From NCBI RefSeq assembly GCF_030811475.1, contig NZ_JAUSQV010000001.1, positions 1,821,501 to 1,885,500 of the forward strand: a stretch of 64,000 bases of DNA, given 5' to 3'. This document shows, piece after piece, positions 53,182 to 60,184 of this stretch (positions are counted from its first letter, which is position 1; every line of letters begins with the position of its first letter). Made by a program: the position numbers and the translations under genes. The notes below the pieces were generated by a model that was not told where the DNA came from, ran no database searches, and worked only from the letters and a program-made list of their open reading frames with translations. Source of the stretch: Nakamurella flavida (GTDB taxonomy: Bacteria; Actinomycetota; Actinomycetes; Mycobacteriales; Nakamurellaceae).

Positions 53182-54336
53182 TCAGCCGACCCCGTCCACC
53201 CATCGACCGCGGTGCAGGACGGCGGTGGCCCGGTACCCGTCGTCCAGCACGACCAGATCGGCGGACGACCCGGGGACCAGGTCACCCACCGTCCCCAGAC
53301 CGAGGACCGCGGCGGGCGTGGTCGAGGTCTGCCGGACCGCGTCCAGCAGGGCCCGATCGGGATCGTCGGCGCCGGCCCGGACGGCCCCGCCGAAGACGTC
53401 CGGCATGGTGGCCGTGCTCCCGGCCACCACCTCGGTGCCCGGCAGCCTGGCCACTCCGTTCCGGACCTCGACCCGCAGATCGCCCAGGGTGAAGGCGCCG
53501 TCGCCGCCCCCGGCCGCGGCCATGGCGTCGGTGACCAGGGCGATGCGCCCGGCCCCGGCCGACGCCGCGACGAGCCGGTACACCGCCGGGTGCAGGTGGA
53601 CCCCGTCCATGATCAGTTCGACGGTGACCCGGTCGTCCTCGAGGAGGGCGGGCACCGGCCCCGGCTCGCGATGGTGCACCGGGCGCATCGCGTTGAACAG
53701 GTGCGTGCCCACGGTGGCGCCGGCGTCGACGGCCGCGCGGGTCACCTCGTACGAGGCATCGGTGTGCCCGACGGCGACGACGACACCGGCGTCGACCAGC
53801 CGACCGACGGCTCGCAGACCTCCCGACCGCTCGGGGGCCAGGGTCGCCATCCGGACGGCACCGGCACCGGCCCGCACCAGCGCGTCGACCTCCTGGTCGC
53901 TGGCATCCCGGAGCTCCGCGAGAGGATGTGCACCGCAGCGCTTCTCCGAGATCCACGGGCCCTCGAGATGGATCCCGGCCAGCGCCCCGTCCGCGACGAG
54001 TTCCCGGAGCGCCGACACCGCGGCCACCAGTCGACCGGGCGAGCCGGTGACCAGGGAGGCGAGCAGCGTGGTCGTGCCGTGGCGCCGGTGCAGGTCGACG
54101 GCGCGCAGCGCCCCGACCGGATCCCCGTCCGGGAAACTGCCGCCCCCGCCGCCGTGCACGTGGACGTCGACGAACCCCGGGACGACCACCCGGGCCCCCA
54201 GGGCGACCTCCGGCCCACCCGGATCGGGCTCGACCGGCCCGGCGCCGGTCGCGACGACGACGGCCCCGTCGGTGCGCACCCACCCCGGGCGGAGCAGCCG
54301 GCCGCCGGCGACGACGGTGTCCGCGGTGATCAGCAT
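53182..54336 (-). CDS. nagA: N-acetylglucosamine-6-phosphate deacetylase
   Basis: A 384-residue amidohydrolase releasing acetate from GlcNAc-6-phosphate in amino-sugar catabolism and wall recycling. Metal and catalytic residues are seen in GFVDVHVHGGGG (HxH), IHLEGPWIS (Glu), VAVGHTDAS and THLFNAM (His), and the catalytic Asp in ALVTDAMAAAG. Length is normal. AGGAGG stands six bases before ATG 54336. It overlaps the EamA transporter gene by seven bases, so it is the last gene of a coupled four-gene unit; nagB is not nearby. Confidence 0.92.
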   Translation of the reverse strand: MLITADTVVAGGRLLRPGWVRTDGAVVVATGAGPVEPDPGGPEVALGARVVVPGFVDVHVHGGGGGSFPDGDPVGALRAVDLHRRHGTTTLLASLVTGSPGRLVAAVSALRELVADGALAGIHLEGPWISEKRCGAHPLAELRDASDQEVDALVRAGAGAVRMATLAPERSGGLRAVGRLVDAGVVVAVGHTDASYEVTRAAVDAGATVGTHLFNAMRPVHHREPGPVPALLEDDRVTVELIMDGVHLHPAVYRLVAASAGAGRIALVTDAMAAAGGGDGAFTLGDLRVEVRNGVARLPGTEVVAGSTATMPDVFGGAVRAGADDPDRALLDAVRQTSTTPAAVLGLGTVGDLVPGSSADLVVLDDGYRATAVLHRGRWVDGVG

Positions 54337-55235
54337 GCTGCCTCCTGGGCCGGGGTCGGGGTGCCCGGACCGCCCGGGCGGGGTCCGGGACGATCGCGTC
54401 GTCCGCCGCGCTGCGCGGCCGCACCGGCGGCGACGACCATCGCGATCCCCACGGCCTGCGCCGGGCTCGGCCGCTGGTGCAGGACGAGCAACCCGAGCAG
54501 GACGGCGAACGCGGGTTCGACGGCCATCAGGGTGCCGAAGGCGGTGGCGGTCATCCGCCGCAGCGCGAGCATCTCCAGCGCGAACGTCAGCACCGGGACG
54601 AGCAACGCGACCCCGGCCGCGACGAGCAGCACGCCGACGGTCATCCGGCCGGCGGACTGCGGCACCCCGACCAGGGCCGCGGTGACCGCGGCGACCGGGA
54701 TGGTGAAGGCCAATCCCCGGATGCCGCTGAACCGGTCGCCGATGCGCCGGGTCAGCACGATGTAGACGGCCCACCCGACGGCCGCCGCCGCGGCGGCGGC
54801 GATCCCGACGGCGTCGACGCGCCCCGTCCACGGCTCGGTGAGCAGCACGACCCCGACCAGGGCGAGGCCCGGCCAGGCCAGCGCACGCCGACTCCCGCTG
54901 CGCAGGGCGGCCACCCCCAGCGGGCCGAGGAACTCGATGGCCACGGCCGTCCCCAGGGGGATCCGTTCCAGGGCGGCGAGGAAGGCGATGGTCATGCCGC
55001 CGGTGGCCACGCCGAGGCCGAGCAGGGTCGGCAGATCAGCGCGACGGACCGACCGCAGCGGCGGGCGGGCGAGGAGCACCAGGACGACGGCTCCGAAGGA
55101 CAGCCTGAGCCAGGCGGTCCCGGCCGGACCTATCTCGTCGACCAGACCGACCGAGAGGGCCGAGCCCAGCTGGACCGAGAACATGGCCGTGACCGCCAGC
55201 CCCCACGGCGGCACCCGACCGACTCCGGCCCTCAT
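54330..55235 (-). CDS. EamA/DMT-family exporter (RhtA-like)
   Basis: A 301-residue transporter with ten transmembrane helices in two EamA repeats. The first repeat has GPAGTAWLRLSFGAVVLVLL and IPLGTAVAIEFLGPLGVA, the second ALRRMTATAFGTLMAVEPAFAVLLGL, typical of RhtA, the threonine/homoserine exporter group. The C-terminus is a Pro/Gly/Arg tail. ATG 55235 overlaps the stop of the B3/4 gene (ATGA). In several genomes such exporters stand beside XRE/cupin and B3/4 genes, suggesting export of an amino acid or analogue. Confidence 0.87.
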   Translation of the reverse strand: MRAGVGRVPPWGLAVTAMFSVQLGSALSVGLVDEIGPAGTAWLRLSFGAVVLVLLARPPLRSVRRADLPTLLGLGVATGGMTIAFLAALERIPLGTAVAIEFLGPLGVAALRSGSRRALAWPGLALVGVVLLTEPWTGRVDAVGIAAAAAAAVGWAVYIVLTRRIGDRFSGIRGLAFTIPVAAVTAALVGVPQSAGRMTVGVLLVAAGVALLVPVLTFALEMLALRRMTATAFGTLMAVEPAFAVLLGLLVLHQRPSPAQAVGIAMVVAAGAAAQRGGRRDRPGPRPGGPGTPTPAQEAAC

Positions 55236-56023
55236 CGGACGGGACCTGTTGTCGGAGCCGGGATGTCGACGTGCGGACCCGGCGCGGCGATGGTCCGGCG
55301 GGCGATGCGGACGTCCGGGCCCAGCCGGCCGAGCGCCGTGCACAGGTCGTCGGCCGCGGCACCCAGCGCGTCGTCGGTCAGCGGGTCCAGGGCGTCGAGG
55401 ATGAACAGGGCGCGGGTGGTGTCGTCCTCGAGTCGGGTGCGGCGGGCCTGGCGCCAGTTCCAGCGCCGGCACGTCACGCCCGCGTCGTCGGTCCAGATCA
55501 CCTCCCCGGGCTCGGGGTGCTCGACCACCGGGACCCCGCCGTCCACCGTGTCGAACACCTCGGTCCCGGTGGCCCGGATCAGCGCCGGCGGACCGACGTA
55601 GCGGGCGAGATCCTCCCCACCCAGCGGGATCCGGTGCAGGACGGACACGGCGTTGTACAGATCGGTGAGCCGGTTCACCCGCGGGAGCCCGGTCGCCGCG
55701 CGCCGCAGCAGCGCCTCGACACTGCTGCGGGTGCGTTGCGGCTTGGCCCCGAAGGCGCGGTAGGCGTCCCGCCAGCAGGCGACCAGCGGCAGCCGGTCCA
55801 CGGGCGTGTCGCGCAGGGTGATCCGGGCGGATTCCTCCGCCGCCGCGACCATCGCCTCGGATCGCGCGTCGCTCGGGCCGGAGACCAACCCGTCGACCAC
55901 GACGAGAACGGCGCGGTAGTCCGGGCGGAGGGCGAACACCGCGTCGTCCACCCGGGCGCCGTCCAGGACCCCCTGCAGGCCAGGCCGTCTCGTCGGATCG
56001 GGTGGTGTCACGGGCTCAGACAT
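55232..56023 (-). CDS. B3/4 (tRNA-editing-like) domain protein
   Basis: A 263-residue soluble protein consisting mainly of a B3/B4 domain, the fold used by phenylalanyl-tRNA synthetase beta subunit to edit mischarged tyrosyl-tRNA. Visible are CWRDAYRAFGAKPQRTRSSVEALLRR and LPRVNRLTDLYNAVSVLHRIPLGGED, highly characteristic of free-standing B3/4 proteins. They may hydrolyse misacylated tRNAs. Its start at 56023 overlaps the regulator gene by eight bases, and its stop overlaps the exporter start. Together the unit looks like protection against an amino acid analogue (inference). Confidence 0.88.
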   Translation of the reverse strand: MSEPVTPPDPTRRPGLQGVLDGARVDDAVFALRPDYRAVLVVVDGLVSGPSDARSEAMVAAAEESARITLRDTPVDRLPLVACWRDAYRAFGAKPQRTRSSVEALLRRAATGLPRVNRLTDLYNAVSVLHRIPLGGEDLARYVGPPALIRATGTEVFDTVDGGVPVVEHPEPGEVIWTDDAGVTCRRWNWRQARRTRLEDDTTRALFILDALDPLTDDALGAAADDLCTALGRLGPDVRIARRTIAAPGPHVDIPAPTTGPVR

Positions 56024-56621
56024 CGCCCACCGCCCGGCCGGCCCGGGCCGCGCCGGGCTCGAAGACGGTGAGCACGAAGCGGACCGGCTCGTCGTGGGTG
56101 TCGGCATAGGCGTGCGCGACGTCGCCCGGGAACGCGACCGCGTCGCCGGCGGCGAGCGTGGTCGCCCGGCCGTCGGTCGTGACGGTCAGGGTGCCCTGCC
56201 GGACGTGGATGAGCTCGCGGGTACCGGGCTCGTGGGGCTCGCTGACCCGCTGCTCGCCGGGGTGCAGGGTCCACTCCCACAACTCGCAGGCGTCCGGGGT
56301 GTCGGCCGCCGCGGCCAGCAGGACGCCGCGCCCGCCGGAGTCGCCGCGCCACAGCACGGCGCCCTCCCCGCGGCGGGTCACCACCACCGAGGCCGGCTGC
56401 GGGTCACCCACCAGGGCCGGCAGGCTCAGGCCGAGGGCGTCACCCAGGCGCAGGAGCGTCCCGATGCTCGGGTTGACCACGCCCTGTTCGACGTTGACGA
56501 CCATGCGGCGGCTCACCCCGGCGGCCTCGGCCAACTGGTCCAGGGTGCGGCGCTGCGCCTGGCGCCCCTGCCGCACGCGGGCACCGATGCGTCCCGCCAG
56601 TGCTGCGGTGTCCTCGTCCAT
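56016..56621 (-). CDS. XRE-family regulator with C-terminal cupin domain
   Basis: A 201-residue transcription factor. The helix-turn-helix (about 13-70) has LDQLAEAAGVSRRMVVNVEQGVVNPSIGTLLRLGDALG; the cupin (about 120-190) contains EPGTRELIHVRQGTLTV and AGDAVAFPGDVAHAYA. Such proteins sense small ligands and regulate adjacent transport genes. ATG 56621 is preferred to 56639 because a TATGCT -10 lies so that transcription would begin at the ATG itself (leaderless). It is the first gene of the operon and probably regulates itself. Confidence 0.88.
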   Translation of the reverse strand: MDEDTAALAGRIGARVRQGRQAQRRTLDQLAEAAGVSRRMVVNVEQGVVNPSIGTLLRLGDALGLSLPALVGDPQPASVVVTRRGEGAVLWRGDSGGRGVLLAAAADTPDACELWEWTLHPGEQRVSEPHEPGTRELIHVRQGTLTVTTDGRATTLAAGDAVAFPGDVAHAYADTHDEPVRFVLTVFEPGAARAGRAVGDV

Positions 56622-56623
56622 GA

Positions 56624-56649
56624 GTGCAGCATAGTGCATTGCTGGTGCA
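56624..56649 (-). promoter_or_regulatory. Promoter with three phased TGCAC repeats upstream of the XRE/cupin operon
   Basis: On the minus strand TGCAC occurs at 56649-56645, 56638-56634 and 56628-56624, i.e. every 10-11 bp on one face of the helix. The -10-like TATGCT (56633-56628) lies among them and would start transcription at the ATG (56621). The repeats are a candidate operator for the XRE protein. Confidence 0.4.
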
Positions 56650-56743
56650 GTGGCGGGCGGAGGGGCGGTGACCTGTGCACGCGATGCCGGACTCCGGGAC
56701 GGTCACGCGCCGGCGCCGGTCGCCCGACCGCCGCCGACCCCGG

Positions 56744-57196
56744 TCAGGCCGCCGGCGCCAGCTGCTCGGCGATGCCCTCCAGACACCACTGCCACCCGGT
56801 GCGCATGCTCTCGACCACGTCCTCGCCGGACAGGCCCGCCACGGTGAGATCCAGCCGGGTTCCGGTGTCGACGGGCCGGAGAAGCACCGTGCAGCTGGTG
56901 GTCTCGTCCATGTCCGCACCGGCGGTGCGCACGTCGAGCACGAGCCGGGTGACCGGCTCGTAGACCGAGAACGTCGCAGTCTCGCAGTACTCGTCGCCGG
57001 CCGGGCGGGGCCCGAAACGGATCGCGTAGCCCCCACCGGACCGCGCGTCCACCTCGCACGAGGAGACACTCCATTCCGGGTCCGGACACACCCAGCGCCG
57101 CAGCAGATCGGCGGTGGTGAAGGCGGCCCACACCCGCTCGGGGGGCGCGGAGTGGATGCGGTCGAGATCGAACGACAGGAGCCCGGTGGTGGTCAT
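56744..57196 (-). CDS. SRPBCC/AHSA1-family protein
   Basis: A 150-residue protein of the START-like SRPBCC fold (AHSA1 subgroup): FDLDRIHSAPPERVWAAFTT at the N-terminus, RRWVCPDPEW, GGGYAIRFGP, and SMRTGWQWCLEGIAEQL at the end. The fold makes a hydrophobic cavity for a small ligand. GGAGGAGAC precedes ATG 57196. It lies 41 bp behind the ArsR-type regulator gene on the same strand, an extremely common pairing in actinobacteria; the two are surely cotranscribed. Confidence 0.88.
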   Translation of the reverse strand: MTTTGLLSFDLDRIHSAPPERVWAAFTTADLLRRWVCPDPEWSVSSCEVDARSGGGYAIRFGPRPAGDEYCETATFSVYEPVTRLVLDVRTAGADMDETTSCTVLLRPVDTGTRLDLTVAGLSGEDVVESMRTGWQWCLEGIAEQLAPAA

Positions 57197-57237
57197 GTCT
57201 CCTCCAGAAGGATGCCGAGAGCGTCGAGTCGGGTCGA

Positions 57238-57510
57238 TCAGAGCGCCTGCTGCTGTGCGGTCCACGTGGCCACCGCGACGAGAGCGTCGTCGCGCAGCCG
57301 GCATTCGCGGATCCGGCCGCGTTTGACCGTCGTCACCAGCCCCGCCTCCTCGAGCACGCGCACGTGCTTCAGGACGGCGGGGAGGGACAGCGTCGTCGGC
57401 GCGGCCAGGGCACCGGCGGACGTCGGCCCACGGGCGAGGCGTTCCACGATGGCCAACCGGGTCGGGTCCCCCAGCGCCGCGAACTGTTGGTGAACCATAA
57501 GGTTCACCAT
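57238..57510 (-). CDS. ArsR/SmtB-family transcriptional repressor
   Basis: A 90-residue winged-helix protein: QQFAALGDPTRLAIVERLAR, LSLPAVLKHVRVLEEAGLV (recognition helix) and VKRGRIRECRL (wing). No cysteines are available for metal sensing, so it belongs to the non-metal SdpR-like branch. Two starts are possible, ATG 57510 and ATG 57498; a 22-bp palindrome covers both (57488-57509). It probably represses itself and the SRPBCC gene. Confidence 0.87.
   Translation of the reverse strand: MVNLMVHQQFAALGDPTRLAIVERLARGPTSAGALAAPTTLSLPAVLKHVRVLEEAGLVTTVKRGRIRECRLRDDALVAVATWTAQQQAL
57488..57509. promoter_or_regulatory. Perfect palindromic operator over the arsR-type start codon
   Basis: TGGTGAACC (57488-57496) and GGTTCACCA (57501-57509) form a perfect 9-bp inverted repeat with the spacer ATAA. 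It covers the first codons of the regulator gene and is the expected size for an ArsR dimer site, implying autorepression. Confidence 0.6.
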
Positions 57511-57548
57511 TGACCGTCTGGGCGTCGGTGTCAAGACCAGGTGCTTGC

Positions 57549-58697
57549 TCAGCCCGCGGGCTGGACGACGAAACGGCCGGCTGCGTAATCGATCCCGACG
57601 ACCGCCCGCTGGAACAGGCCGATCCCGGTGTTGTAGGTCGCGTCGCCCAGCCCGGTGAGCAGCAGGGCCTCGGGAGAGGCCGGTGCGGCCGAGGTCGTCG
57701 ACCAGAGCGGGGCCGCGGCGCCGGGCGCGGAGATGCTCACCGCCTGCCCGGCGGGCAGGAAGGTGTCCAGCGCGCCGAGGGAGGCGAAGGTGGTCGCGTT
57801 CAGGCCGAACACCGGGTTGCCCAGATCCAGATCGGTCGGTGCGCACGCGTTCGGTGCGGTGCCGACGGTCCAGCACAGCGACACCAGGCGGTCGTACCCC
57901 ACCGCCCCGTTCGGATAGGTGGCCGGGGTGCCCGTCATCCGGGACATCGGCAGCACCGTCGCACCCGCGGGCGCGGTGACCGGGCCGAGGGTCATGGTGC
58001 CGCCCCCGGAGCCGGTGAGATCCAGGGTGACGCCCTGTGCGGCCGTACCCGGCAGCTGCAGCGTGGGTGCGTACACGTCGCCGGCCGCGGTGGTCGAGCT
58101 GTTGCCCGTCCCCACCCCGAGCATGCCGTCGGTGCCGGCGAAGGTGCCCGGCGCCCCGGCCGAGGTGTCGACGAGGGTGACGCCGATGGGGGCTGCGGTG
58201 CTGACCCCGCCCAGCTCGACCACGGCCTGCCCGAGCGTCCCGGATGCGGTGCTGCCACCGAACTCGGTGCTGACGGCCCGGCCGGTGTCGGTGGTGCCCG
58301 GACCGGCCGCACCACTGGCCAGCAACAGACCGGAGGAGCCGGTGTCCAGGCGGACGGTGACCGGCGCACCCCCGCCGACGGTGATCTGCACGGTGGCGAT
58401 CAGCGCGCCGTCCAGCGCGGCCACGGTGGACGGAGCCAGGGTGACCGGCACGACCACGGAGCCGCCGGCCGCCGGGGACGGGGTCGGAGCCGCCGACGCC
58501 GCCGGGGAGGAGGCCGCCGCGGACGCCGCGCCTGACGAGGTCACCCCACCCGACGACGACGGCAGCGGCGGCGGTGACGACTCCGCCGCCGCGACCCCGG
58601 CCGACGGAGCTCCGCCGCCCCCGCACCCGGCCACTCCCACCAGCACCGCCATGACGGCCAGAGCGTGCACCGCCCACCCGTTCCTGCGCCGCCGCAT
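57549..58697 (-). CDS. Lipoprotein with aspartyl-protease-like (DTGSS) domain
   Basis: A 382-residue secreted lipoprotein. The signal ends in the lipobox VAGC (Cys25), followed by a 55-residue Ser/Ala/Pro linker. The main domain begins at about 80; VTVRLDTGSSGLLLA (Asp118-Thr-Gly-Ser-Ser) matches the active-site loop of pepsin-like proteases, and GTDGMLGVGTGNSS and DYAAGRFVVQ fit the two-lobed fold. The second catalytic Asp-Thr-Gly is not obvious, so it may be inactive or of the DUF3443 group, with which it shares the general plan. GGAAGGAGC precedes ATG 58697. Confidence 0.75.
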   Translation of the reverse strand: MRRRRNGWAVHALAVMAVLVGVAGCGGGGAPSAGVAAAESSPPPLPSSSGGVTSSGAASAAASSPAASAAPTPSPAAGGSVVVPVTLAPSTVAALDGALIATVQITVGGGAPVTVRLDTGSSGLLLASGAAGPGTTDTGRAVSTEFGGSTASGTLGQAVVELGGVSTAAPIGVTLVDTSAGAPGTFAGTDGMLGVGTGNSSTTAAGDVYAPTLQLPGTAAQGVTLDLTGSGGGTMTLGPVTAPAGATVLPMSRMTGTPATYPNGAVGYDRLVSLCWTVGTAPNACAPTDLDLGNPVFGLNATTFASLGALDTFLPAGQAVSISAPGAAAPLWSTTSAAPASPEALLLTGLGDATYNTGIGLFQRAVVGIDYAAGRFVVQPAG

Positions 58698-58850
58698 GGC
58701 TGCTCCTTCCCCGAACGGCGCCCGGCATGCGCCCTCGTGACTCACGGTAGCCATCCACTGCGTCAAGTGACCGTCTGCTGGCGGCGGAACACAGCCACGG
58801 CACAGCTCAGCGCGGGGACCGGCACAGCGGGCCGACCGAGAGTCGCGGTC

Positions 58851-60182
58851 ATGACCACCGAGACCCTCACCGCCCGGGCAGGCACCATGGATCCGCTCCC
58901 CCCGTCCACCGTCCCGACGGTCGCCCGGGAGTCGGGCCGGCCCGGCCCGGCCGGCCACGGAACGCCGGGGATCAGCACGGCACTCGACGTGGTGATCCCC
59001 GTGTTCAACGAGCAGGACGACCTCGAACCGGCGGTGCGCCGACTGCACGCCCATCTGCGCGACCACCTGCCGCTGACGTTCCGGATCACCGTGGCGGACA
59101 ACGCGTCCACCGACGCCACCGGCGCCATCGCCGACGCGTTGGCTCGCGAGCTGCCCGGGGTCCGCGTCGTCCACCTCGCCGAGAAGGGCCGGGGACGGGC
59201 TCTGAAGCAGGCCTGGTCGGACTCGGACGCCCTGGTCCTGGCCTACATGGACGTGGACCTGTCGACCGACCTCGCCGCTCTGCTGCCGTTGATCGCCCCG
59301 TTGATCAGCGGGCACTCCGACCTGGCCATCGGCACCCGGTTGCATCGCGGGTCCAGGGTGGTCCGCGGAGCCAAGCGGGAGGTCATCTCGCGCTGCTACA
59401 ACCTGATCCTGCGCGGCACGCTGTCCGCGCACTTCTCCGACGCCCAGTGCGGGTTCAAGGCCATCCGGTCGGACGTGGCCCGGCGCCTGCTGCCGCTGGT
59501 CGAGGACACCGGCTGGTTCTTCGACACCGAACTGCTGGTGCTGGCCGAGCGCAGCGGCCTGCGCATCCACGAGATCCCGGTCGACTGGGTGGACGACCCG
59601 CACTCCAGCGTCGACGTGCTCGCCACGGCCAAGGCCGATCTCCAGGGCGTCGCCCGGGTCGGCCGCGCGCTGGCCGCCGGCCGGCTGCCGTTGGCGCAGA
59701 TCCGCGCCCAGCTCGGCCGGGCCCCGCTGGAACCGCAGACCCCCGGGGTGCCGAACGGGATGGTTCGTCAACTGGTCCGCTTCGGCGCGATCGGTGTGCT
59801 GAGCACCCTGGCCTACCTCGTCCTGTTCGTGGCCCTGCGCGATCTCGCCGGCAACCAGGGTGCGAATTTCCTGGCCCTGGCCATCACCGCGGTGGCCAAC
59901 ACCGCGGCGAACCGCCGGCTGACCTTCGGCGTGCGGGGCCGGTCCGGGATGGGCCGCCACCACCTGCAGGGCTTCGGGGTGTTCCTCCTCGGCCTGGCCG
60001 TGACCAGCGGCTCACTGTTCGCCCTGAACCACCTGGACCCGGCGGCCGGACCGGGCCTGGAGATCAGCGTCCTGGTGCTGGCCAACCTCGTCGCCACCGT
60101 GCTGCGGTTCCTGCTGCTGCGCGGGTGGGTCTTCCGTCGCTCCGCGCCGCGTCCGCAGGTCGCACCGGAGACGGCCGGCTGA
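58851..60182 (+). CDS. GT2 glycosyltransferase fused to GtrA-like membrane domain
   Basis: A 443-residue protein. Residues about 44-290 form a DPM1-like GT2 domain (DVVIPVFNEQDDLEP, ADNASTDAT, AYMDVDLSTDL with the metal-binding acidic pair, SDAQCGFKAIR). Residues about 305-430 carry four transmembrane helices of the GtrA/DPMS family (VRQLVRFGAIGVLSTLAYLV, ANTAANRRLTFGVRG). It would make and perhaps flip a polyprenyl-phosphate sugar. ATG 58851 is the only start near the conserved part. It lies two bases before the next glycosyltransferase gene, which probably uses its product. Confidence 0.9.
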   Translation: MTTETLTARAGTMDPLPPSTVPTVARESGRPGPAGHGTPGISTALDVVIPVFNEQDDLEPAVRRLHAHLRDHLPLTFRITVADNASTDATGAIADALARELPGVRVVHLAEKGRGRALKQAWSDSDALVLAYMDVDLSTDLAALLPLIAPLISGHSDLAIGTRLHRGSRVVRGAKREVISRCYNLILRGTLSAHFSDAQCGFKAIRSDVARRLLPLVEDTGWFFDTELLVLAERSGLRIHEIPVDWVDDPHSSVDVLATAKADLQGVARVGRALAAGRLPLAQIRAQLGRAPLEPQTPGVPNGMVRQLVRFGAIGVLSTLAYLVLFVALRDLAGNQGANFLALAITAVANTAANRRLTFGVRGRSGMGRHHLQGFGVFLLGLAVTSGSLFALNHLDPAAGPGLEISVLVLANLVATVLRFLLLRGWVFRRSAPRPQVAPETAG

Positions 60183-60184
60183 CC

